From Clostridia bacterium (GTDB taxonomy: Bacteria; Bacillota; Clostridia; Oscillospirales; Acutalibacteraceae), in the NCBI GenBank assembly GCA_017435665.1, contig JAFSEP010000053.1:44852-108851 (forward strand): 64,000 bases of DNA, given 5' to 3'. This document shows, piece by piece, positions 48,764 through 58,400 of the stretch. The notes under the pieces are model-generated. The model saw nothing but the letters and a program-made list of their open reading frames with translations. It was not told the DNA's origin and searched no databases. How positions within the stretch are numbered: the stretch's first letter is position 1; each line of letters opens with the position of its first letter. The position numbers and the translations under genes were made by a program.

Positions 48764-48899
48764 GCATAATTATATTGGCGGCGGTGTCTGCACTTTTGGC
48801 GACGAAATGTGACGGTCAATAAGCATTTTGTCTTAAAACCCGAAAATAAGGATAACAAAGCCAAACGGACAAATATTTTAGAATTGGAGGAAATTCTAT
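48764..48899 (+). promoter_or_regulatory. Conserved leader RNA, copy A
   Basis: A leader of about 136 bases that is repeated before the paralogous gene at 55413. TGTCTG (48785-48790) can pair with CGGACA (48866-48871), enclosing about 75 bases. An inner stem CAC-U-UUU with AAA-U-GUG follows directly. Next comes TGTGACGGTCAATAAGC, identical in both copies, and then TTTTGTC. Copy B changes a C-G and a U-A pair of the inner stem to U-G pairs, keeping the fold. I could not assign it to a known riboswitch; it does not match the cyclic-di-GMP consensus as I know it. Confidence 0.55.
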
Positions 48900-51800
48900 A
48901 TGAAAAACAAAATTCTGAAGAAAAGCTTATCAGTTTTTCTTTCATTCTTGATGGTATTAAGCTGTCTTGTGACCATGGTGCCTGAGATTGCGCTTAAAGC
49001 AGAGGCGGCAGTAAACTCGGGTGAGAATACAACCATACCAAACTCAGCAGCATGTGGTCAGTATCACGTCAGAATGACGGTTACTTTTAAAATTGACAGT
49101 GGAGGCCATATAAAGATTTTGTATCATCCGGTTAACTCTACCACCGGCGCAGTTGATACAAGCACAAGTAGTGAATATCTTTTAGTCAACTCCATCGGCA
49201 AGTATTCTTCTAATACGACCTATACACTCAGTACAGCTTATTGGGGATATAATAGCGGAACCGACAGACGACCGCAGGATAGCAACGCCTCCGACGGCAT
49301 TATCCCCGGATGGCCCTATGCCGTTCATTTAAACACCAGCGGAGGTAATGATAATATTGCAATGACAAAATTGGAAATCGGTAACGGTTCCACTTGGGTA
49401 ACTGTATTTAGTGGGGGTACTTTATCTGCAGGAGAAGGAAATGACAAAACCTTTAGCTATACAGATTCCTATTTCACCTCGTGGAATGTACCTGCCGCTT
49501 CTTCGATAACAGGCAGCTCTGATACAACACTTGATGTCGCAAGCATAACCAATTGGTCAACAGCTTATTCTACCAAAAATGCGTATGTGAAAGATCAATA
49601 TGGTGTGCCATATCCCGGAGATGTTACTTGGACAGTTGAGCCTGCTTCTGCTAACGGCACAACTATTGGTATTTCAGCCGCTGAAATATCTGAAAACAAG
49701 TCAACCGGTTATTCTCAGGGACGTCTCTATTTTGCAGATACAATTGAGCAGAATTTACCTGCTGACACAACAAACGGTACACTTTCCTATAAGTTGATTG
49801 CTAAATGCGGAAGTGCAACTAACACAAAGAATGTTACGGTTAACTGCCCGAAATATAAGGCAAATTATGTGAATGCTGCGGGAACAACGGTTTACTCGGT
49901 TGATGCAGGCTACTATAACAGCACATATAGTGTTGATACCGATATTGTTGAAAACACGGCCACCACATCAACCGGAACAAACCACACGGTTTATTCCTGG
50001 CCTAACCAGACCTATTCCGTAACAGGTCCCATAACAATTAACGAGAAAGCTACGACAAATGCTCATACATACAGCGATTGGTCAGCTGCAGGCGATGTGA
50101 ACCATTCACGTTCCTGTACGGTCTGCGGATATTCAGCGGAAGAAGCACACAATTTCACTAACTGGGTTTCTGTTGACAGCGCTAACCATAGTAAGACCTG
50201 TCAGACTGCCACTTGCGGTCATGTTGTAACAGCACCTCACAATATGAGTGACTGGGTAAGTGACGGTGACGGCAAGAACGCAACCCATACAAGAATCTGC
50301 GAGGACGGTTGCGGATATGAGGAAACTACAATTCATACATGGGGTAGCGGTGTTGAAACAACACCTGCCTCCTGCGCAACTGACGGTGTAATGACTTACA
50401 CCTGTACAGACCCGAATTGCGGCGCAACATATACAGAAGCAATTCCCAAGACAAACGCCCATACTTACGGCGGAACATATTACAATGTGGATACAGACGG
50501 CAACGGTGTAGCAGATTCACACAGACAGTATTGTATTAACGGCGATTCCAATTGTACAGCATACAGCGATAATGCTCACTCATACGGTGCTTGGACCTAT
50601 GCTGACGAAACAAATCACGTCCGCACATGTACTGTATGTAATCTTCCCACAGCTAAGGAAACACATACTCACGGCTGGGATGAAGGTACGGTTACAATCA
50701 AGCCCGATTGCGACACAGACGGTGTGAGAACCTTCACATGTACAGAATGTAAGGGCACAAAAACGGCGGTTGAGCCGAAAACAGGTCACAACTGGAGCAA
50801 CTTCGTTGCACAGGCCGACGGTGTAAGCCACAAGCGCACTTGCCTGACCTGCAAGGTGACAGAAACCGTTAACTGCTCATTTAATGATTACAGCACAACT
50901 CAGGCAGCAGATTGCGACAGCAACGAAATCAGAGTATATACCTGTGCTGATAAGTGCGGTAATACAAAGACAGTTGAGGGCGGTACCGACGAGGGTACTC
51001 TTCTCGGTCTCGGCAAGGCAACCGGTCACACATGGGGTGATTGCACTCTTGACGGAACAGAGGGTGACTCCTTCTATCTTCTCAAGGCTGCGACCTGCAC
51101 AAGCTCTGCAAGATATTACAGGCCTTGCGAAACCTGCGGTGCAAGATCAACTATTGAAAACTATAACCAGACAGCAGCTATTAATAACCTGCCACTCATT
51201 ACTGTTGATACAAATAATAAGAACTTTGTTTTCTATTCAGGCGAAGCAAAGCTCGGTCATGACTTCTCAGCCGGAGTTGTAACAAACGACGACAGAACTC
51301 ATTCATATAAGTGTGTAAGATTCGATGAATGCGGAGCTGTTGGTGTAGGTAATGTTGAGGGCGAGACAATCAAGTGCTCAACAACCTGCTCATCAACAGT
51401 AATTGCTCCCACCTGCACAGCAGCAGGCTATACGGCATATAGCTGTGATGTTTGTAAGAACAAGTGGCAGGCTGATGAAACACCGATGGTGGCTCACACA
51501 TGGATTTCAACTGCAGTTGAATCAGAGCTTGAAGGCTTCACACTCAAGTCAGAAGCTGACTGCGTGAACAAGGCAGTTTACTATAAGAACTGCTCAGTCT
51601 GCGATCAGAGCGCAGAGACAATTGGTGCAACACAGACATTTACATTCGGTAATGCTCTCGGTCACAAATACGGCGATTGGATAAGCAACGGTGTTGCAGA
51701 GGACGGCACAGGCACACATACACACACATGTACAGTTTGCGAAGAAACCGATAATTTTGAAGGCCGTACAGAAACATTACCGCACGAATGGACATTTGAT

Positions 51801-54800
51801 AAGACAATCTCAGCTCCCTCATGGGGCGTTGCAGGCGAGGATCAGTACAAGTGTACAGCCTGCGGTGCAACAAAGACAGTTGCAACAGAATCTCAGAACG
51901 ATGATGTTTATCCCACCGGTAAAATCAGCTGGAACGCAACGGGCTGGGAGAAATTCCTTGAAACAATCTCATTCGGACTTTATACACCTAACGACGTAAC
52001 ACTTACGATTTCTGCATCAGACGTAGGCTCAGGCTTAAAGTCAGTTGAATATTATAAATCAGAAGCAGCTCTCACTCTTGATGAGGTTAAGGCTGTGAAT
52101 GATTGGGAAGAATACGTTGAAGGCGCACTCAGCATTCCTGCAGAAAATGCAAAGCAGTTCGTTGTATATGCCAAGATTACAGACAATGCCGGCAACGTTA
52201 CATATCTCAGCACAGACGGTATCGTATTTGATACGGTTGCTCCCGTTATTTCAGTAACAGGTGCCGGTGCAGATAATGTATACTGTGAAGAAGTAACAAT
52301 TTCATTCTCAGATGCAAACCTTGACCTTGCAACAAGAAGAATAGGCTATTTCTTGAACGGCACTTATATGTGGACAGATGCTAAAGACATCGTAAAAGAC
52401 GAGCCGGTTATCAGCACAGCAGGTAAATATAAGGTTGTTGTAAGCGATAAGGCAGGCAACGAAGCTTCAGTTGAGTTTGAAGTTGTAGCTCACGATTATG
52501 CAGAAATAGTCCTTGAAGAAAATTCAAATCTTGCTTCAGGTGCAGATTGCACAAACGCAGCAACATACTATAAGGTATGCTCTAACTGCGGTGATGTAAG
52601 CTCAACAGAAATATTCACCGTCGGCGAGCCTGAAGGACACGACTGGATTGACGGCTACTGCGAGAAGTGCGATACATATTGCGGACACGAGAATGTAACA
52701 GGTGCAACCTGTAAAACACCCGTAACCTGCGACATCTGCGGCTATGATGTATATGACACAAGTGTTCACGAGGGTGAATATGTGCTGGTTTGGCTTAGTG
52801 ATAAGCAGCATTGCACAGAGTGGGAATGCTGTCACGCTGATGCAGTTTACTACGACCACGTTTATGAAAACTACACAGTAACCACTCCTGCTAACTGCAC
52901 GGATAATGCAAAGGAAACAGGCACTTGTGTCTGCGGAGCAAAGGATATAAGAGAAATTCCCGGCACAGCTCTTGACCACGATATAGTTATTGATGCGGCT
53001 GTTCCTGCTGACTGCGTAACCCCGGGTCTCACAGAAGGCTCACATTGCTCACGCTGCGATGAAATGACAGTTGAACAGGAAGTAGTTTCTGCTCTCGGCC
53101 ATAAAGAAGGCGAAGCTAAGACAGAAAATGAAGAAACGGCAGATTGCGAAAATGACGGTTCATACGATACGGTAGTTTACTGTACAGTCTGCGGCGAAGA
53201 ATTATCACGTAAAACAACAGTAGTTCCTGCTCTCGGTCATAAAGAAGGCGAAGCTAAGACAGAAAATGAAGAAACGGCAGATTGCGAAAATGACGGTTCA
53301 TATGATACGGTTGTTTACTGTACAGTCTGCGGCGAAGAATTATCACGTAAAACAACAGTAGTTCCTGCTCTCGGCCATAAAGAAGGCGAAGCTAAGACAG
53401 AAAATGAGGTTGAAGCAGACTGCGTAACAGACGGTTCATATGATACGGTTGTTTACTGTACAGTCTGTGGCGAAGAATTATCACGTGAAACAATAGATGT
53501 TCCTGCATCAGGCCATACATATGACAGTAAGGTAGCAGATCAGGATCATATGAAGTCAGAGGCAACCTGCGAAAGCGGAACTGTATACTATTATGAGTGC
53601 TCGGTTTGCGGTGAAGCAGACAGAAATGATGCTCATACATGGGAAGACAGCGATATGCTTCCTCACGACTTCACAGGCGCATGGAGTTACAGCGTAACAG
53701 AGAAGCAGCATCAGAGACAGTGCTCAAGATGCGATGCATGGACAGAGCTTGAGGACTGCACATTTGCAGAGGGTTACAGCCCCATTACCAATGAAGGTGA
53801 TATTCACACACACAAGGCACTTTGTGAATGCGGTAACGCTAAGACAGAGGTATGCACAGCAGTGAAGGGTGAAACTCACGAAGATCCCACCTGCGGAGAC
53901 AGCAGCGATTACGGCTGGACAGATTACAGCTGTGCACTCTGCTCAAATGAATGGGAAGGCGACATAGTTTATGTCCTTCACAACCTTGAACTCAAGGAAA
54001 AGGTTGACGGCGACTGCAGAACAGAGGGCTATATCACATACGAATGCACAAATGACGGCTGTGATTATGAAGTAACTCAGAACCTCGGATACGGCACAGC
54101 TCACGTTGGTGACCCCGATGCACTTACAAGAGTTACAATAGAAAATGTTAAGACAGCAACCTGTGCTTCAGGCGGCTACACAGGCGATATTGTATGCGAA
54201 TGCGGTGACATCCTCAGAAAGGGTACTGCAACACAGCCCGATCCCAACGATCATTTCTGGGGCAACCCTGTAATTCAGAGTGGCACTTGCGTAATCGAAG
54301 GTTATCAGATTTTAACCTGCGAGGATTGCGGTGAAAAGAAGACTGATTCAATCGGCGTTGACCCGAACAATCACGTGAACGTTATTGCCGGTCAGGACGT
54401 TGAGCCCACATGTACCGAGTTCGGTTATAAGGGCGCAACAGTCTGCGATGATTGCGGTGCAGTTGTTAAGGAAGGCGCACCCGTTAATCCGCTTGGTCAT
54501 AAGATCAGCCCCTGGATGGTTATCACAATGCCTTCGGATGACGGCAAGACTCCCGGCTATGCAGAGCGTTATTGCTTACGCTGCGGCGGAGAGAGAGAGT
54601 CAAGAAATGACTTCTATTATGATGATCTTCATTACGTTGTATATCACAACGATAACGGCGTAAGACTTACAGTTCCCAGATATTATATTGAAGGCGACTA
54701 TACACTCAGACCCGAGAAGAATCCCGTAAAGCAGGAAGATGATAAGTATACTTATGAGTTCATCGGCTGGAATTACTCGGATGATGAGCTGAACTTCGTT

Positions 54801-55160
54801 GAAAAGCAGATGGCTGTTATTGCTCAGTATAAGGCAACAGAAAAGAGCTATAAGGTAACCTTCTATGATGCAAACGGAAAGATAATTCCCGTTGAGGGCA
54901 TAGCAGGTAAGGATATTCTCTTCTCAGATATTGCGAAGGCTTATACAGGCGCAACACCCACCAAGCCTGCAACTGCAGAATACACTTATAAGTTCAAGGG
55001 TTGGAATATCAAGTGTGATTATGTAACAGGCGAAGCAAAGGTAATTCCCGAATTTGAAGCAATCCCCGTTGAAAAGGAAGAAGAGGATGACGGCGGTATC
55101 TTCGGCTGGTTCATCAGATGGATTATGTCAATTCTTGCAAAGCTTGGCATTAAATTCTAA
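48900..55160 (+). CDS. Large secreted Cys/His-repeat protein, 2,086 residues
   Basis: A secreted protein with signal peptide MKNKILKKSLSVFLSFLMVL..., probably cleaved near ALKAEAA (about 37). Residues about 40-330 form a beta-rich N-terminal region without a sure match. From about 380 to 1010, and again from about 1200 to 1880, there are many copies of a Cys/His module with H-x3-C-x2-C-x(6-9)-H pairs and TCxxxGxxxYxCxxCG. Residues about 1015-1190 are an Ig-like block (NDVTLTISASDVGSGLKSVEYY, ITDNAGNVTYLSTDGIVFD, DTVAPVISVTG). The end has two GWN-type Listeria-Bacteroides repeats (YHNDNGVRLTVP, VTFYDANGKIIPV), an acidic linker and the hydrophobic tail GWFIRWIMSILAKLGIKF. No LPxTG is present. 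TTGGAGG lies before the ATG. Metal binding or disulfide cross-linking at the surface is plausible but unproven. Confidence 0.88.
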   Translation: MKNKILKKSLSVFLSFLMVLSCLVTMVPEIALKAEAAVNSGENTTIPNSAACGQYHVRMTVTFKIDSGGHIKILYHPVNSTTGAVDTSTSSEYLLVNSIGKYSSNTTYTLSTAYWGYNSGTDRRPQDSNASDGIIPGWPYAVHLNTSGGNDNIAMTKLEIGNGSTWVTVFSGGTLSAGEGNDKTFSYTDSYFTSWNVPAASSITGSSDTTLDVASITNWSTAYSTKNAYVKDQYGVPYPGDVTWTVEPASANGTTIGISAAEISENKSTGYSQGRLYFADTIEQNLPADTTNGTLSYKLIAKCGSATNTKNVTVNCPKYKANYVNAAGTTVYSVDAGYYNSTYSVDTDIVENTATTSTGTNHTVYSWPNQTYSVTGPITINEKATTNAHTYSDWSAAGDVNHSRSCTVCGYSAEEAHNFTNWVSVDSANHSKTCQTATCGHVVTAPHNMSDWVSDGDGKNATHTRICEDGCGYEETTIHTWGSGVETTPASCATDGVMTYTCTDPNCGATYTEAIPKTNAHTYGGTYYNVDTDGNGVADSHRQYCINGDSNCTAYSDNAHSYGAWTYADETNHVRTCTVCNLPTAKETHTHGWDEGTVTIKPDCDTDGVRTFTCTECKGTKTAVEPKTGHNWSNFVAQADGVSHKRTCLTCKVTETVNCSFNDYSTTQAADCDSNEIRVYTCADKCGNTKTVEGGTDEGTLLGLGKATGHTWGDCTLDGTEGDSFYLLKAATCTSSARYYRPCETCGARSTIENYNQTAAINNLPLITVDTNNKNFVFYSGEAKLGHDFSAGVVTNDDRTHSYKCVRFDECGAVGVGNVEGETIKCSTTCSSTVIAPTCTAAGYTAYSCDVCKNKWQADETPMVAHTWISTAVESELEGFTLKSEADCVNKAVYYKNCSVCDQSAETIGATQTFTFGNALGHKYGDWISNGVAEDGTGTHTHTCTVCEETDNFEGRTETLPHEWTFDKTISAPSWGVAGEDQYKCTACGATKTVATESQNDDVYPTGKISWNATGWEKFLETISFGLYTPNDVTLTISASDVGSGLKSVEYYKSEAALTLDEVKAVNDWEEYVEGALSIPAENAKQFVVYAKITDNAGNVTYLSTDGIVFDTVAPVISVTGAGADNVYCEEVTISFSDANLDLATRRIGYFLNGTYMWTDAKDIVKDEPVISTAGKYKVVVSDKAGNEASVEFEVVAHDYAEIVLEENSNLASGADCTNAATYYKVCSNCGDVSSTEIFTVGEPEGHDWIDGYCEKCDTYCGHENVTGATCKTPVTCDICGYDVYDTSVHEGEYVLVWLSDKQHCTEWECCHADAVYYDHVYENYTVTTPANCTDNAKETGTCVCGAKDIREIPGTALDHDIVIDAAVPADCVTPGLTEGSHCSRCDEMTVEQEVVSALGHKEGEAKTENEETADCENDGSYDTVVYCTVCGEELSRKTTVVPALGHKEGEAKTENEETADCENDGSYDTVVYCTVCGEELSRKTTVVPALGHKEGEAKTENEVEADCVTDGSYDTVVYCTVCGEELSRETIDVPASGHTYDSKVADQDHMKSEATCESGTVYYYECSVCGEADRNDAHTWEDSDMLPHDFTGAWSYSVTEKQHQRQCSRCDAWTELEDCTFAEGYSPITNEGDIHTHKALCECGNAKTEVCTAVKGETHEDPTCGDSSDYGWTDYSCALCSNEWEGDIVYVLHNLELKEKVDGDCRTEGYITYECTNDGCDYEVTQNLGYGTAHVGDPDALTRVTIENVKTATCASGGYTGDIVCECGDILRKGTATQPDPNDHFWGNPVIQSGTCVIEGYQILTCEDCGEKKTDSIGVDPNNHVNVIAGQDVEPTCTEFGYKGATVCDDCGAVVKEGAPVNPLGHKISPWMVITMPSDDGKTPGYAERYCLRCGGERESRNDFYYDDLHYVVYHNDNGVRLTVPRYYIEGDYTLRPEKNPVKQEDDKYTYEFIGWNYSDDELNFVEKQMAVIAQYKATEKSYKVTFYDANGKIIPVEGIAGKDILFSDIAKAYTGATPTKPATAEYTYKFKGWNIKCDYVTGEAKVIPEFEAIPVEKEEEDDGGIFGWFIRWIMSILAKLGIKF
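53097..53510 (+). repeat. Three tandem 138-base repeats
   Basis: Copies start at 53097, 53235 and 53373 in exact 138-base (46-residue) steps. Each encodes GHKEGEAKTENE, then an acidic stretch, then GSYDTVVYCTVCGEELSR. Copies 1 and 2 differ at only a few positions; copy 3 has diverged at EVEADCVTD and ETIDVPAS. This is recent in-frame expansion and a likely site of length variation between strains. Confidence 0.93.
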
Positions 55161-55185
55161 ATAAGTCTTTCGGATAAGATTATAT

Positions 55186-55217
55186 TTCAGGCAGTCTTTT
55201 GACTGCCTGAATTTTTT
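55186..55217 (+). terminator. Strong terminator between the Cys-rich paralogues
   Basis: TTCAGGCAGTC (55186-55196) and GACTGCCTGAA (55201-55211) form a perfect 11-base stem with a four-T loop, followed by six Ts. The two paralogues are therefore separate transcription units. Confidence 0.92.
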
Positions 55218-55239
55218 GCCTATAAAACAAAGAAAATAC

Positions 55240-55268
55240 TTGAATTTTTTGGTAAAAAGTGATAACAT
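55240..55268 (+). promoter_or_regulatory. Promoter of the second Cys-rich secreted-protein gene
   Basis: TTGAAT (55240-55245) and TAACAT (55263-55268) are 17 bases apart. The distance from here to the TGTCTG of the leader is 26 bases, against 28 in copy A. Confidence 0.6.
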
Positions 55269-55274
55269 TAATCT

Positions 55275-55412
55275 GTATAATTATTGGTGGAAGTGTCTGC
55301 ATTTTTCGGGGTGACAAAGTGTGACGGTCAATAAGCGTTTTGTCGGAAAAGCCACAAAGACAAGGGCAACGAAGCCAAACGGACAAATATTTAGAATTGG
55401 AGGAAATTCTAT
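55275..55412 (+). promoter_or_regulatory. Conserved leader RNA, copy B
   Basis: The counterpart of the leader at 48764-48899. TGTCTG (55294-55299) can pair with CGGACA (55380-55385). TGTGACGGTCAATAAGC, TTTTGTC, and GCCAAACGGACAAATATT down to TTAGAATTGGAGGAAATTC and the ATG are shared. The middle part differs in length by several bases, while the outer and first inner stems can still form. UUUUGUC can also pair with GACAAGG in this copy. Confidence 0.55.
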
Positions 55413-58400
55413 ATGAAAAACAAAACGTTTAAAAAATCAATATCAGTATTTTTATCTGTATTGATGATTTTATCGTGCTGGGTGTGGACTCCCTTGGAGC
55501 ACAATCATGCAAGTGCTGCCACTACCGAGGTTAAAGTAACAACATCCTTCACCTTGAGTCCTCAGGGAAATCGAGGTGCTACCGACTGGACAAGACTTGC
55601 CCTGACAGGCGAAAGCAGTGCGGGAGGAACATCTGTTGTCCTTTTCAGGTTCACTAATGATGACTTGAAGCAGTTAGCAGAATTGGATACAGTAAATCTG
55701 CAGTTTTATGCATATTCATGTAACAACAGATTATCACATAACAATGTTGGCGTTACCGTTATGGCTGACGTATATTATATTACCCAGAACGGCTCTTTAG
55801 TAAGTGCTCAGGGTACAAATAAAAATGCCAACGTAACAGATACGGGCAATGCTGCTTTGGGTACAAATTATACCGAAACCTATATGCAGAATCACGCAAA
55901 GAGCTATTTCGGATTATCTGACTCTACCCTTGTAGGTTCATTTGAGCAGCCTGCCATAAACGGTCAGGACAATGAATCACTCAGAACCGGTGATGTAAAC
56001 TGCTCTTATCCTGTTACTGATATAGTCAAGCAAAAGGCTGATGCAGGTGAAGATCTTAGCTTTATCGTTATGCTCAGACAGGGATATTCCTGCTCAGGTG
56101 ACAGAGGTTGGTCTGATGTTTATATAAACTCTGATTCAATTGCTCTTTCAGGTTATAATGCTGTTGATGAGCTCAAAAACAGAATAGAAGCCTATGAAGA
56201 GTATTTTTCAAACGGTATCTTCTATACAAATCTTCAGAACAACTATAAGGCATATAATGATGCAAAGCGTTATTATGACGCTGTTACATACGGCGGCGTT
56301 CAGTTTGATGCAGCAATAGCTCAGAATTATATCAGCGCAATTGATACAGCTATTGCAAACACGGGATTTAACGAAACCTATATTGACTATCTTAATGCCA
56401 ATATCACAAGCCGTGACGGAAGCAGTGTAAGTGCTGCATACAGAAAGAACGTTATCTGGTATCCTTGGGATTTTTCATGGGACATCACAACAAATAATGC
56501 AAGACCTGAGATTCAGGACACATTCTTCTATTTCACAATGCCCAACACTATCGTTGGTATCACCAATGACAGCGAGACAACCTTCCCGCTTCATTCATTC
56601 TTCTGGACAACCACCGACAGCCGCTATGTAAGATACGCCATTGCCGGTTCCGGAACCGCAAGCAGCGGTGTTGTGGGCTCAAGTGATTTTGCTACTATGG
56701 CACCCTGGAAGATTTCTAATGATAGCAACAGACACACAACCAGCGGACTTGCCCCCGGAACAGACGGCTTCGGCGGTTGGGTCTTTGAAAAGAATTATCG
56801 CACAGATGTTACTCTTGATAATGCTGAAGATAACAGCAGTAATTTTGCTTACAGCCAGGACCAGGTATATCAGATATCTTCATATGCTCAGATTAATAAA
56901 AACAGCATCGGCGTAAACGCAACAACTACCTATAAAAAGGTTGACCAGGGCTTTACTTTTGCTACTTCTAACAGCAGTAACAACGGTAAAACCGGCTACG
57001 GCAACCACTATGCAAGTAATTACAGCAATTACGGCGGCGCCCTTCACGTTGTTTATATGGACACATATAAGAACAACTACGAGAACTGGAAAACCTTGAT
57101 TCCGGCTCTTTCATATAAGAACTATAACGGTTATGTTTACAGCAATGCAGTAAACGTTACAACGAATCTTGATTACGCTTCAGAGATTCCTCTTAACCTT
57201 AATCTTACTGAAGCTAACCGTGTGGGAGATATTAGCTCCACCGTTACTGTATGGGCTCAGAATATAAACAAAGGCGCAAATGACCTTAAAAACGCAAAGG
57301 CTGCAGGTACAACCAAGGTTACAACAAAGTATGTTGACCTTATAAATGCTATTAAGAATTCCGAGGCAGCTTATGCAGACGGAAGTGCTAAGTATACCTA
57401 TGCTTCATGGAAAAATTTTGTTGCTGCATATAATGCAGCTAAGGCACATATGGCATCACTTGATCCTTCCGGCTCAAATGTACAGTACAGCTCAGATGCA
57501 ACTGCAATAGGCAACCTTGCATCAGCACTTGATAGTGCAAGAAATGCTCTTCAGGTGAGAACCTATGACGTTACATACGAAAATATGTTCTCATTCTCAA
57601 ATTGGGTAAACTCTGCTTCAGGCGTTATAGGCACATCAGCAAAGGGCACAATGACTTATGATGTTAATGCAGGCACAATCACCGTAAATAATAACGCTGC
57701 TAACACACAGAGCAACCCCAACGATCATTACACAAGCTACGGCTTTGGCAACGGTCATTACAATATGACTCTTGTTCCCGGCGAGACTTATACATTTGAA
57801 TATACAACAAGCGGCGGTACAGCCGACCAGGTGCATATCTTCTTCTATGATGCTGACGGTAATGCGGTTGCAAACAAGGCAAACAGCGGTAATCCCTTTG
57901 CACATGCTTACGGTACAGGCAGAGGAACACATACTATTTCCTTTACCGCACCTGAAAACGCTACAAAGGCGGCATTCCGCTTCGGCACAACCGTGCTTGG
58001 CGAAAGTGTAACCTTCTCTGATATCTTTATGTATTCACATACAAGAGGAGATTATGCAGATATTGCCAATTGGACGGACAGACCTAACAGAGAGGTATAT
58101 ACCTACAATACTGCTCTGGGCACGACTCTTGAGGTTCCCACACGTCCCGGCTATACCTTCAACGGCTGGTGGGTTGATTCAATTAACCCCAACGGTCAGA
58201 AGGATGCAGGCGAACAGGTAACAGACGGCAACGGAACAGTTGTTGCAGATCTTCAGGGCTTCGGTATTACTCAGGATTGGGTGCTTTATTCAGAATGGAC
58301 CGTGAACAAATATACAGTTACATGGAAGAACGGCGATACGGTTCTCGAAACTGATACTGATGTTGCTTACGGTTCAACACCCGAATATAACGGCGCAACA

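Noticed and set aside
48764-48899. Cyclic-di-GMP riboswitch
   Set aside because: Leaders of surface proteins often carry one, but the tetraloop-receptor and core motifs of classes I and II are not seen.
48900-55160. LPxTG or S-layer anchoring in the large secreted proteins
   Set aside because: No sorting motif followed by a membrane segment and no S-layer domains are visible in either complete protein.
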